The notes under the pieces are model-generated. The model ran no database searches and had not been told where the DNA came from. It worked only from the letters and a program-made list of their open reading frames with translations. A stretch of DNA of 64,000 nt from positions 12,560,536 to 12,624,535 of the forward strand of contig OX439004.1 in NCBI GenBank assembly GCA_949316495.1. The letters run 5' to 3'. Shown here in pieces: positions 27,101 through 45,897 of the stretch. A program made the position numbers and the translations under genes. This DNA is from Amphiduros pacificus (Eukaryota; Annelida; Polychaeta; Phyllodocida; Hesionidae). How positions within the stretch are numbered: position 1 is the stretch's first letter; every line of letters begins with the position of its first letter.

Positions 27101-30100
27101 TTTATTCCTAATTACAATACATTATATTTCACTTAATATAATGGTGAATGCTATCTTTCTGCATTGTCTTTTCCTTGAAATGAAATAATATATCCTGGAG
27201 ATTGATATTGCTTGTACATATATACAATTAGATTACTTTCTTGCTCACTAAAGAGACTTTTCGAGTAAGAGTGCAAAAATAATATTTAATTATTGCAATA
27301 TTTGAAGTGACAAAATTTAGGTTGCTGGACAATACTGATCAATTATTATGATGCTATATGTATGGTTCTTTTGCCACTAAGTCTGAAATTTGGTTAATAT
27401 GTATAATCAACTACGATGATATATAAGACTCTTATGAATCTTGAGTGATGAAAATAGGCACTGAGTTGTTGGCGATGAAAGATGGGCTGTGTTAGGCAGT
27501 GACCGTCTGACCTTCTTTTCAATCATGAGTGCTAAAAATAGCCACTGACAAAGCAAGATCACATGACCAGTTACTGCTGGTTGAGGCAGGTCAGTTATAT
27601 TGATTGTGAAGGCATTAATTAAACATGCTGAAAAGGTAATCTTGTTTGAAAGGAAATAGAGGTCGGAAACAAAGAAATTCATTTTCAGGTTTCATTTGAT
27701 TAGCTCCCACAAGTCTGGCAGGGAGTATTGCAGTTGTGCATTTTGCCTGTCCATTTAGCTGCTTCGTAATACTTATTTGCTTTTTGCAGTGGTATTTTAA
27801 TTATTTTTTACACTAATAACTTTATCTCATTGAAATATGTTTCTCTTGCACAATGAATTGATATGTAATACAATTATATATTTAGAATTTTAGAAATCTA
27901 AATGTTGCCTTCTATACATATTGTCTTTGGGGTGTAAGCTTGCTTAGGGGTGTGATACTTGTGCTTACATTAAAGTAAGCTGAAATATGGATAACAACAC
28001 CCAACTTCTTTTTAAAACATATTACAGAAAATGAGACAAACTATAAATACGTGTCATTTACATTTGATTCTATTATACATTTTAAAAAAAAGTGATCTTT
28101 CCAGGAGACAAGTTTCGGACATGCTGATGAAGAAAAAGTGCAGAAAATTCACAAGATGTTCCCGGGAGCAGATGCTGGACTTATCAGGAGAGTTATGGCA
28201 AAGTAAGTGATGACACAACATTCTCATACCAAACCAAGTAACAATATGAATAGTTTATATTGGGTTAGTTCCAGATGCTTATATGTGGCTTAAGTTAAGA
28301 TGACTGTGATAGTTTCAGCTTTATTGTGTTCGGGGGTCCCTCCATAGATTACTCTGTTTATACATTGCTAAATTCAAACAATTTTAAAGACTTGGTTGTT
28401 ATTTGCCAACGGTTAATTAAAGCAATCTGTTTTGGGGTTTGGCTCACAGAATTGCTTGAGTATCCCCAAAAGCTTTATACTAATACAAGGCTTGGGCTAC
28501 CAAATTGGTAAATTTGAGTAAATGTTATATATTTTAAAAGAGCTATACGTTTTTAGGCCAGATGGTTTTATTTTAAGTATAAGGGCATTCATAGATTGCA
28601 TTGCTATTAGGATATTGGAAAGGGGTAATCTTAAGAGCATTTATGGTCCATCCTTATGAGTAATAGTGAAGATAATGCTAATATGATTGTCGTTTGTTCA
28701 TGTGCTTAACATAGGAATGCAAGGTACACATTGAATACATATTACTGTATTTGACTTCACTAGGGTCCATTGACGGTTTTATAAATTGCTTAGGATTGAG
28801 TGCACAGTTAAAACTCTGAAAATGGAGAGCTTAGAATTAAATTGGACAGAAATTTTTAAAAAAACTATAAAATTGTGTACATTGGGCTGTCATGCAGTCA
28901 AATACAGTAAAATGAACCGAAGAAATTATCCATTACCAACATTTTCAACGATTGGAAAAAAATTCAAGGATACTGGCTGATACATTTACATTTACTTAAA
29001 ACAAAACTTTCATTATCAAATACAGAGAGACCTTGTCAATAAAATGTAAAAATCACAAATAATCTTTGAAATCTTTTCATAACTCAGATTTGATTTATTA
29101 CATAAACCCTTTCTTTCAGATCTATCTATTTACATTTGTGTGTCTCTCAGCTTGTTTGCATATAGACATTAGATCAATTCCAATATTTGAGTCATTCTGA
29201 CTATCACAGAGCTATTCCACTGATTCCTCCACTACTCTGCTAAATCTGATTCCAAGCTTACATTCAGCATGCTCTGTGAGTGTTCAACATGGAGTTGATT
29301 TACATTGTATATTATGCCCACAGATACCGTACATTCCCTGCACAGATTTCTTCACCTGAAACCTTTTTCCAGCACAAATTCCTACCACAATCCTAATGAT
29401 AAATGCTGGTTACAATTAAATTATCATGAAATCAGAGATGTTATTATTCAAATCCTCTGATGAAACAATATTAGTGTGGACTGATACCATTTTATACTGC
29501 AAAGTTATAGATTACGAGACATCACTATGTTTACTGGATGAAATATAACTTTTCTGGTCTATTATATATCATGGATTTGAAAAATAGCTTCATATTCTTT
29601 TAAGTAAAAAAAAATATATTTAAAAAAAAGGATATAAAAAAGTAGTATATAAATAGAAGTAGAAGTGTAGGTGAGAGCTGACGATGATGTCATCAGAAAT
29701 GATTTGGTTGTTGTGATAGGAACAGGAATGTAGAGGGTCTGACTATCATGGAGCTACAGCAGGCTGGGTACTCACGTGTGGAAGGACAGGCTCATGCCAC
29801 TGCTCTGATCACAGTCAGACTCAAACAACAATACCCCTCTGCTGACGAAGCTGTCATCAAAGACGTACTCCGAGGGTAGGCCCATTTAATGTTATCTCCG
29901 GGTTCTAACTTTATATCTTGTGATGTCTGGGGGGGTGCCAGTGTGACACAGTCTATCTTATTGGTATCCAGAGTGGACCAGCTAATGATTTTTCCTTGCT
30001 TTTGCTTAATATCACCCTGATGCTACCTGCACACAATACCTATTACCCTATATGCAATAAGATAAGACTGACTTCCCTGCAATAAGATAAGAATTATTTA

Positions 30101-33100
30101 AGGATAAGGACATTTTATTTAGGTGGATTTATTTATATGGGTATTGAACATGAATAAAATGATGTGTAAATACTATTCTGCAAAGCTTTAAGGTTTGTCT
30201 GTACCAATCACATAATTTCTTCATACAGATTGAAAAAAAACACACCATATATACCATTATCACCAATTTTTAACTATGATAGGTTATGGTAGACTGTTAT
30301 GTCACTTAATATATTCCTCAACAATATATAACAATAAATTGCTTCAGTGTGAACAACAGTGAAGCCCAGGCTGTGCAGCAACTACGCTCGCTGGGCTATG
30401 CATCGCAGCAGTCCTCTCGCACCACCAGCCCTGTGCCAACAGGGGGCTCTCACAGTCGCTCGTCTGCGCATCGCACTATCTCTCCCCAGAGGTCAGCTTC
30501 TCCAGCTAGGTCTGTCTCCCCAGCCAGGGCTGTGTCACCTGTTCGAAGGGAACCAACTCCTGCTGAAAAAGCTGCACGTGAGTCTGATATAATATTGTAT
30601 AACCCAGAATTGGAGAGATTAGTTGGTTATTACTGCTTGTCTGAGTTTGATTTTGTATACCTGGACCATAAAAGGGTTTGTATGTCTTATTTGTTAAAGT
30701 ACACATTGAAATTATGGTAAATATGAAATTCACAATGTTGAATTGCTTGTTTCTCATATTCTCCTGTATGTTCATCAGATTAAAGATATAATGTGTACAG
30801 ATAACAATAATAATGTTGATAAAATTCCAAAAATAATAATCAACAAAATCCCATATCAATGAAAATCTTGGTGACTTATATCTTGTTAGAAAATAATAAG
30901 TGAAAAGATTGGATATATTATAGTGAAGAACAAGATGACAGAAGCCTTCCCAGACCAGGCAGTCTCTATCATCGAGATAGCTTTAGATGCCTGCAAATAT
31001 GATGAGTCCAAGTCAAGGTCACTTCTGGAATCCATGGCAACCTCACAAAGGGCAAAGTCACTCACACGGTCTCCAGCAAGGTCACCTGTTAGGTAGGTCA
31101 ACTCCAAAGGAGATTTGTATTTATTGATATGGTAAAGGGAAATATGAAACATGAAATTGAACTGTTATACAGTTTACAACCCGGGATCTATGTTTATGTT
31201 GTTATTGTCACTTTTTAAAGTAGGATGAGTGAAGGTCGCAGTGCATCTCCTTCAGCGGCATCAAGTGGACCATCTTACAATATGGACATAACAGCGCCTA
31301 GTGTCAGCATCAGCGCTCCCATCTCTACCATTGAAGATGCAACACCACATCACTACACAAGAAGCCCCAAGTAAGTACCACTTGTCATCATTATGTAGTA
31401 GCTCCAAGTAAGCATTGTCATGTCCTGTCCTCATTGCATCACTATATAGGGGACTCCAAGTAAGCATTGTCACGTCTTGTCCTCATCGCTTCACTATATA
31501 GGGGACTCCAAGTAAGCATTGTCACATCTTGTCCTCATGGCATCACTATATAGGGACTACAAGTAAGCATTGTCACGTCTTGTCCTCATCGCTTCACTAT
31601 ATAGGGGACTCCAAGTAAGCATTGTCACGTCTTGTCCTCATCGCTTCACTATATAGGGGACTCCAAGTAAGCATTGTCACATCTTGTCCTCATCGCTTCA
31701 CTATATAGGGACTCCAAGTAAGCATTGTCATGTCCTGTCCTCATCGCGTCACTATATAGGGACTCCAAGTAAGCATTGTCACATCTTGTCCTCATCGCTT
31801 CACTATATAGGGGACTCCAAGTAAGCATTGTCACGTCTTGTCCTCATCACATCACTATATAGGGACTCCAAGTAAGCATTGTCACGTCCTGTCCTCATCA
31901 CATCACTATATAGGGACTCCAAGTAAGCATTGTCACGTCCTGTCCTCATCACATCACTATATAGGGACTCCAAGTAAGCATTGTCATGTCCTGTCCTCAT
32001 TATGTCACTATATAGGGACTCCAAGCAAGCACTGTCACGATTATATTGTACTTTGTCTGCAAGTAACAAAGTGGTGGCACATTTGTGAGATATTGGTCAA
32101 GATAAGATATGTGCATAATGCTAACTGGGTGGTTTTGCTCATTCCAGGACTTCTCTGAATGACTTTTTGACGACATCTGGATCAAGGGGAACTCACAGGG
32201 ATGTGCTAAATTCTGCATCTCGCCCTTCATCCTCATCACAAATCCGTAACAGATCGAGGTGTGTATTTGACATAAATAGTGCTTTTGTGTTCTGATATCA
32301 ATCTTTTCTTCCGTAATTTAACTATGTTTATTTACTGTGTGTAGGACTCCAGAGCGGTCGTCAGCCTCACCCTCTCCCAGACCAGCACCGACCTCTGCTT
32401 CAAGGAGGGCCTACGTGTCTGGAAATAGAACCAATGCCAAAGGTCCAGATTCTAACCTCATCAAGGGCTCCAACAAGGACCTGGTCATGTAAGTATTCAA
32501 CAAGATATTTTATATTTTTTAGATCTGGGATGTGAATGTCAAGGCTTAGGAAAAATGAACTATCTGAGTCATCCATTTTTATATTGTTTTAATCCCCTCA
32601 ATTTGCAATTAAGGCAATGGCATTTACATCAAGTCTTTGCAGATTCAATTAATTTATGATACAAACAAATATTGACCTTAGTTTAAAATCACCAAATAGT
32701 TTCTGTATTAAGCCTATGCATAAAATGACAAAATTCATTCCTTGAGCTACTAGGAGTTAATATGACAATCATAATACACTTTGCTTCAGAAGGAAGTTTC
32801 TCTGAGAAGATTTACTACATTATGGTGAACAATCACCAAACAAAACTATCCTACCTAACATTATAAATACATTTGTACAAAATAAGATGAGGATGGCAAG
32901 GCTATGATAGATTATTTTTACATTGTTTGAGTATATTCCACTGTATTCACTTAGATTAATGCATGCTATTCATTGAGTAAGCTTATATGATTTGCCATAT
33001 CTGAATTTGATACTCCCAATATGTCAAATATATTACCAGTACCGTATTTACTCGTGTATAAGACGACTCGTGTATAAGACGACCCCCCAAAATTGAGGTT

Positions 33101-36100
33101 ATTTTTCTTGAAAAAAAACAATTTCCGAATATAAGACGAGTTGGTTTTTCAAGAGATATCGGCTCTGCTACCATTCAAGCTTAAGCTGAAGCTTGGCGGT
33201 CATTTTAAAAGTGAAACGTAAATATGCTTAAAATATAAGATATTAGCCGTCTTATACACGAGTAATTACGGTAAAACGTAAATACGATGTTCATATTTTC
33301 GAAATAACAAATATCAAATGTAGCTGATCGATTTTAATTGCATTTTAAATGATAAATAAAGGTATTTACCCAATATTATCACAAATTGTTCGAGAACAGA
33401 ACAAAACCATCAATCCATTTAAAACGCAATTAAAATCGAGCCACGTGTGAAAGCATTTCTGTCCAAGCGGGAAGACACGACTCAAAGCAGTGGAAACAAT
33501 GATGAAATGCAAAACTGTGAACGCTGATAATTGGAATCAGTGAGAACAAAGTCAAAACAAAGCGTTTCGAAATAATATTGGGTAAATACCTTTAAATGAT
33601 AAATAATTTTAACAGACATAGAAGTAAAAGTAAAACGTAAATACGATGTCCGTGAAGTAGCGGATCGATTGACCACGTGACTCACAAGTCATGTGATCAT
33701 TGACTTTGCAGATTTGCAGGAGAATTGCGTTTTAAATGATAAATAAAAGCATATACCCAATATAAACACAAAATACGCTTTGCAGGTCGAGAACAGAACA
33801 AAACCATCCATCAATTTAACATGCATTACGCAATACTAGCGTGAAAGCAAATATCGGACAGGCGGACGACTGTCTACACGTGGTTGAATATTTCTTCCCT
33901 GTGTCTTCCCTGTTGACAGAAATGCTTTCACACGTGGATCGATTTTAATTGCGTTTTAAATGATAAATAAAGGTATATACATAATATTATCACAAATTAC
34001 GTTTTGCAGGTCGAGAACAGAACAAAACCATCTATTATTGCGCAATATATTAACAATCGTTTTCGCGCTAAAAACAAGAGCCTCTTCCTGTCACTTCCGC
34101 CTTTCAAAATTGCGACCACGTGTTGCGTTGAGTCGTGTCTTCCCTTTTTGACAGAAATTCCTTCACACGTGGATCGATTTTAATTGCGTCTTAAATGATA
34201 TATAAAGGTATTTACCCAATATTATCACGATGATTTACAGCCGATCGAGTGCTATAAACGATAATAATTAAAAGCGATATAATGAATATCTTTGGCTTTA
34301 TAATACACAAAGAAATATTCTACCACGTGTCAGTTTTGACGCTAAGATCAAGGACGTCACGTACATCGTATTACGTTCTACATCGTGGAGAAATTCTTGG
34401 TGGAGAAAAATAATTTGTGATAATATTGGGTAAATACCTTTATATATCATTTAAAACATATTATTTCGAAATGCTTTGTTTTGACTTTGTTCTCACTGAT
34501 TCCAATTATCGGCGTTCACAGTTTTGCATTTCGTCTTTGTTTCCACTGCTTTGAGTCGTGTCTTCCCTGTTGACAGAAATGCTTTCACACGTGGATCGAT
34601 TTTAATTGCGTTTCAAATGATAAATAATGAAAACGCTTTGTTTTGAGGCTAAAATCAATGATGTGGAGAAATTCTCGACGTAATTGTGATAATATTAAGT
34701 ACATACCTTTATTTATCATTTAAAACGCAATTAAAATCGATCAGCTACGGATATGAAAGTTCAATTTGACATGTTGGCCGCTCCACTTTTGTCTCGTGGG
34801 CACCCAGACGCTAAGATAAAGGACGTCACGTACATCGTATTACGTTTTGTGATAATATTGGGTAAATACCTTTATTTATCATTTAAAACGCAATCAAAAT
34901 CGATCCGCTACGTCTGATATCCGTTATTTCGAAAATATGAACATCGTATTTACGTTTTACCATATTTACATTTTACCGTAAATACTCGAGTATAAGACTG
35001 CTCTCGTGTATAAGACGACCCCCTAAACATTAACTAAGAGTTTTTGGAAAAAAACCTCGTCTTATATACGAGTAAATACGGTATTTGTGTTTTTATTGTT
35101 GTGCTACAAATATCAGTGTTCAGTGAAAATGGAATGCATGACATTATATGTGAGAAATGTGTCTCAAAATCCACATATATATATATATAATAATATATAC
35201 ACTGACCATTATAAAATGCATCCCAATATCACACTGTTCATAAATATTAATGGATCAGAACAGAAATAAATTTTTTGTGTTGCTTTTATTATGTTTATCT
35301 TTTTTTTTTCACTTGCACGTGCTGTAGTTGTTTTTATTTGTTGTTGTTTCAGTACTGATTATTTAGTTCTGCGTGGTCCGAAGGCTGAGTTTCACTTGGG
35401 TCCTCAGTTGCACAACCTATCGGGTCCATCTCGGGCCAGTGGTGCGGACCCGACATTGAGACATGGACCCAACGCTGCACTTAGTTGTGGTCCTGATTAC
35501 AGGCTCAGGCATGGAACCATTCACCCTGAACTCACAAGACCAGGATTTGCCACTTCTTGTTGAAAAGAATCATCAAGTTTATAACATAAAAGTGTCAAGT
35601 CAAAGATGAATTAAACATTTTCCTGGCATCATATTGCAAACAGAATATTGACTATGTTGTAAGATGTTAATATTTATACTGTTAGCTCTATACAGCATAA
35701 TGGTATATATAGTTAATAATATTAGATGTACACTATCAAAATTGAAGATCCAATAGGACAGTACTGACCTTTTATGGTATTTGCATAGTTTCTGGTGTTC
35801 ATATAAAGTGATAATTATCAATAGATGTTGTATTGTGTATGGTCAGGGAATCAAGGTCACACAGATTCTATTACTCTGCCATAGAAACTTCTGCCAACAT
35901 CTGAAAAACTTTGATAATGCTCTGTGATGCTTATTCCTTAGACTTTAAGTAATATAACATACATGTACTGCAGAACATACTCCAGATTTAATGAATCTCT
36001 TAAAATTATAAAAAAAGATCTGGCCTGAATCTGAGGGTACAGAAACATAAAGTTCTTAAGTATGGTGTCCAGCCTCAAAAGATGGTCTCTGCATGTGAAC

Positions 36101-38445
36101 AAAGAAAGAGAATTTTATATTGTGAAACACAAATAATGTTAGGAGTGTTTATGACACAATAACAGCAAACCCAGTCTGAAAATGAGAACCCGGCAGTTTA
36201 TTGCCATGAATATTTAGTTTGTCACACATATTCAAAGAGTTATTAAGTGAGAGGTATACATGCATATCTCCTATAACAGTTCATCTTCATCCTACAACCT
36301 TCAAAATGAGGCTGATTTCTCTAAGAGCAGCATGTTATGTTTACTCAAACTCTTTCATCAATCAATATCTTGTTATATTTCATCTATCCAGTTTACTTGA
36401 CTTTTACAATTGCTAACAATTTCAAGACTTCCATAAAAGAAGATATTTGGCTCTGTTCGTTCTGGCTGTGCAATGCAAGTCTCAACTATGCGACTCATTA
36501 TATTTTATTTGAACACATACGGTATATATATATATATATTTTTAAATATATAACCCAATTTCTCTATATATAAATTTGATCCTTAGTGTGTTTAGATTTT
36601 ATTTTGGACAAGTGCAATTATTGAGTGTTTTGTTGTGCGTGTATGTAAATGCTTTCTCACATTTATTGTTATATTATCTAATTATTAGTCTTAGGATAAG
36701 ATGTGTCAAAGGTCGGATACATACATACATACATACATACATACATACATACATACATACATACATACATACATACATACATACATACATACATACATAC
36801 ATACATACATACACACATACACACACAGACTTTTAGTATCTTGAGTGATAAGAAATATGTATTGTTTATAATCCAAATTTGTCAAAACTATACACTCTTT
36901 AGTGTCACTGTAGATCTTAAATTTGAAGTTGAGTTTATTGTATTTGGCCCAAAAATAATACTCAGTAACAACTTTTTGTTCCCATATATGAAGTATTCAG
37001 CCAGACTCTTGTATGCAACTTTATATTGTTATTTGTTAGATATTGTTAATCATACTCTTTTGTTGCAAAACTCCTTTCACGTTTGTTATACACATTATTG
37101 TATTCAATTTCATATTGATTTCATATGTTTTATGTCATGAATTTTTTATATTTTTTTACCAGGGATTTATTTTCTGTTCATTGGAATATCCTTTATAAGA
37201 GGTGCGCCCACAAATCACTTACTGATAGTCCCATTATATTATGTAAATACATACGAGATCCCACTTTGTGTTCCGGACAATTGCCTTGGAACATCTAATC
37301 TTAGGAGGTATTGATGAGATCTACTAAAATAAATTTACCTATTTGTTATACTTTGGTATCATTGCTGAATGCAATTATTGATCGATAATTGGTCTTCAAT
37401 TGGTAGTTTTTTCCAACACCTTTTTCATCAGTATATATATTGATTTTTGAGAACAAAATTCTATTTAGATCATATGGAGTTTCACTGATATGATTACATA
37501 AAGTAACTGAAAAATATGTAGAATTAACTGTGCTATAACAGGTTAAGCTTGTTAGAAAAGATAACTGTTATAATGAAACCCCCTGTACAGAAAACAAAAA
37601 ATTGCTAGTCATAAAATAGCCCCTTTTATTTTAATTTTAGCCACTATATTATTGGAACCCAAAACTAAAAATTAGGTACTAAGTAGTAGATTGTATAAAC
37701 ATAAATTTAAGTCATTTCTGGAAGGTCATTTCAAGGGGAATTAGTTTTTCCCTGTGAAATATTGACCAAGACTGAGAAATGTGCAGATATCTTTATTGAT
37801 TGTAAAATCTATGTTATCGCATGAATAAAAAAAATAAAATGTGATTGATTTGTTTTTGTTTTATTATTTGATACAATCATATAATAACCCTTTTTTCATG
37901 ATGTGTTATTCCCTTAAGAGAAAATGCTGAACTTTGAAAGAAAACTTTTAATCTCCAGCTTGGGAGATTAAAAAGTTAAATAGGGCATATTCAATGTATT
38001 CCCACCAATACCTCATAAGATGAGATATGAGGTATTAATGCAAACCTATTGTGTTCATTTGTGGTATTGGTAGATATTGCATTTGATAAAACAAAGCAAC
38101 AAATATTAAGTTTTGGTAGAGATAAAACAAAAATTCATTGATGAACTCATCTTGCATGTAGTTTTTTCATCTTGTACATATTACAGGGACAGCTATCTTC
38201 CTCAAGTTGGACGTGACCCACACTTGCAACATGGCCCAGATCCCCATCTAAGTAATGGGCCTATTATGAAAGCCAAGGGCCCAGATCGCAGCATTCGACA
38301 TGGACCAGATAACGGCTTAGCCAATGGGAGAGATATCAAGTTGGCAAAAGGCTCCTGTGTCATGGAGGTCAACATGGTACAAACTGAGGGTGGTGTGTGT
38401 AACAGCCTAATGCAAGCCTTCTGTGTCCGTGCTACACCAGTGTAG
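20902..38445 (+). CDS. WW-domain protein with CUE/UBA-like repeats and Gly-Pro octads
   Basis: I do not recognise a named orthologue. Exons: 20902-20984, 22827-22929, 23115-23357, 24174-24254, 25449-25490, 28105-28202, 29720-29875, 30348-30577, 30924-31092, 31224-31370, 32148-32258, 32345-32488, then 35353-35563 (605 aa) or 38187-38445 (621 aa). All junctions keep frame. A WW domain covers residues 13-45 (W17, Y28, W40, P43 in NTSWEDPRQ), likely binding Pro-rich ligands. Exon 5 is a basic [12 protein letters not shown] stretch. From about residue 188, segments such as [38 protein letters not shown] and [19 protein letters not shown] look like CUE/UBA-type ubiquitin-binding helices. Ser-Pro/Arg-rich linkers follow, then GPDxxLxx octads. 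A ubiquitin-linked adaptor role is inference only. Confidence 0.8.
21357..21938. mobile_element. Foldback element with 12-bp target-site duplication
   Basis: CATAATTTTTGA flanks it on both sides (21345-21356 and 21939-21950). The ends are inverted copies (GCTAGACGATCCGCCTCACG at the left; CGTGAGTCGGAACGTCCAGC at the right). Inside each end are tandem units of CCGCCTCAC(GACCTGT) or their complement. The centre is GC-rich and non-coding. It lies in intron 1 of the WW gene. The 582-bp element is non-autonomous; superfamily not identified. Confidence 0.8.
24072..24139. repeat. (TA)n microsatellite before WW-gene exon 4
   Basis: About 34 TA units end 34 bp upstream of the exon 4 acceptor (AG at 24172-24173), leaving a short space for branch point and pyrimidine tract. 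Confidence 0.97.
24307..24566. repeat. 130-bp tandem duplication
   Basis: Two adjacent diverged copies start at 24307 and 24437 with TATCAATGCATTGTTATGTA. They share AAAAAGAGAACTTT near their ends. They lie in WW-gene intron 4, just after exon 4. Confidence 0.85.
25491..28104 (+). other. WW-gene intron 5
   Basis: A 2.6 kb AT-rich intron. A short palindrome with GGTTATTCAA and TTGAATAACC arms lies near 26560-26585. A segment starting GGTTTCATTTGATTAGCTCC at about 27690 recurs as a close match near 39218, so it belongs to a dispersed repeat. I see no exon or gene in it. Confidence 0.6.
28203..29719 (+). other. WW-gene intron 6
   Basis: A 1.5 kb AT-rich intron that splits codon AA|G between two CUE-like segments. 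Nothing else was seen. Confidence 0.6.
31396..32040. repeat. Minisatellite (51-53 bp, about 13 copies) carrying 5' splice sites
   Basis: The array starts about 25 bp after the authentic donor of WW-gene exon 10 (CCCCAA|GTAAGT at 31370). Each unit contains CTCCAAGTAAGCATTGTC, a C/T-rich stretch (GTCCTGTCCTCATC) and ACTATATAG. The donor-like CCAAGTAAG resembles the real exon end, so the array may have grown from a sequence near the splice junction. Most of the intron (31371-32147) is this repeat. Confidence 0.93.
33040..35083. mobile_element. Composite foldback, TACCGTATTTACTCG termini
   Basis: A small palindromic element (33040-33273) and a second (34974-35083) both carry TACCGTATTTACTCG-type ends (the second starting TACCGTAAATACTCG) and internal GTATAAGACGACCCCC. 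Between them are long inverted arms of about 115 bp (33272-33386 versus about 34850-34970), and several further copies, on both strands, of a unit with TCGATTTTAATTGCGTTTTA and GTATTTACCCAATATTATCA. Possible TA target duplications flank the small elements. No coding frame was seen. It sits in the intron before the two alternative last exons of the WW gene. Confidence 0.7.
35353..35563 (+). CDS. WW gene alternative terminal exon A
   Basis: The acceptor is TTGTTGTTTCAG. Its first base completes the AT| codon left by exon 12. It encodes 69 residues with loosely spaced Gly-Pro octads ([20 protein letters not shown]) and ends in a TGA stop. As an exon with its own stop, it can only be a terminal alternative to the exon at 38187. 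No close AATAAA was seen; one lies at 37824-37829. Its existence rests on splice phase and on similarity to exon B. Confidence 0.7.
36718..36820. repeat. (TACA)n microsatellite
   Basis: About 24 ATAC/TACA units follow GGTCGG and degrade into ACACAC at the right end. It lies between the two alternative terminal exons of the WW gene. Confidence 0.97.
38187..38445 (+). CDS. WW gene alternative terminal exon B
   Basis: The acceptor ATATTACAG is followed by G, completing the same split codon as exon A. It encodes 86 residues with about six regular octads of the form G-(P/R)-D-x-x-(L/I)-x-(H/N/K), for example [12 protein letters not shown] and [16 protein letters not shown], then a Cys-containing tail ending CVRATPV. 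Exon 12 already ends in one octad ([16 protein letters not shown]), so both exons extend the same repeat domain. Exon A and exon B look like a diverged exon duplication. Confidence 0.8.
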
Positions 38446-38454
38446 GCCCATTAT

Positions 38455-38600
38455 ACCTGTGTCAGCCATGTGTCAGTTATATACCTGTGTCAGCCATGTG
38501 TCAGTTATATACCTGTGTCAGCCATGTGTCAGTTATATACCTGTGTCAGCCATGTGTCAGGTATATATGTGTGTCAGCCATGTGTCAGGTATACACACAC
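38455..38600. repeat. 28-bp tandem repeat, about 5 copies
   Basis: CAGCCATGTGTCAGTTATAT plus ACCTGTGT repeats every 28 bp directly after the stop codon of terminal exon B, in the presumed 3'UTR. Confidence 0.93.
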
Positions 38601-38617
38601 ACACATATATGTAATAC

Positions 38618-41275
<2,658 letters not shown>

Positions 41276-41281
41276 TTTATT
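41276..41281 (-). terminator. Candidate PSMB3 poly(A) signal
   Basis: TTTATT on the plus strand is AATAAA on the gene strand, about 270 nt after the PSMB3 stop, a normal 3'UTR length. Confidence 0.5.
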
Positions 41282-41546
41282 TACAATGTCACATATAAAA
41301 AAAAAGATACATTTGCTTTGCTGATAGTCAGCATCATACCTCTCTTCATCAAAATGAAAAGGTTGCCATATTTCTAAGAATTAAACATATTTTTTTTTCA
41401 TCATCCATAATTTATACCTGTCACTGTGACATTCAATGTTTTAATCAATATCCACTTCCATTTTTCCCCAATAACATTAGTTTTGAATTCTGTGTAGCTT
41501 TACGAATGTAGAAGTGTCTTTAAAAATAATATAAGCACACAATATA

Positions 41547-45897
<4,351 letters not shown>

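Noticed and set aside
30901-30923. Earlier acceptor (TTGTTAG at 30890) for WW-gene exon 9
   Set aside because: With the one-base phase left by exon 8 it leads directly to a stop; the acceptor ATTATAG at 30921-30923 keeps the frame.
31649-32158. Repetitive frames on both strands ([28 protein letters not shown])
   Set aside because: Products of the 51-bp intronic minisatellite in the WW gene; the unit length is a multiple of 3, which keeps frames open by default.
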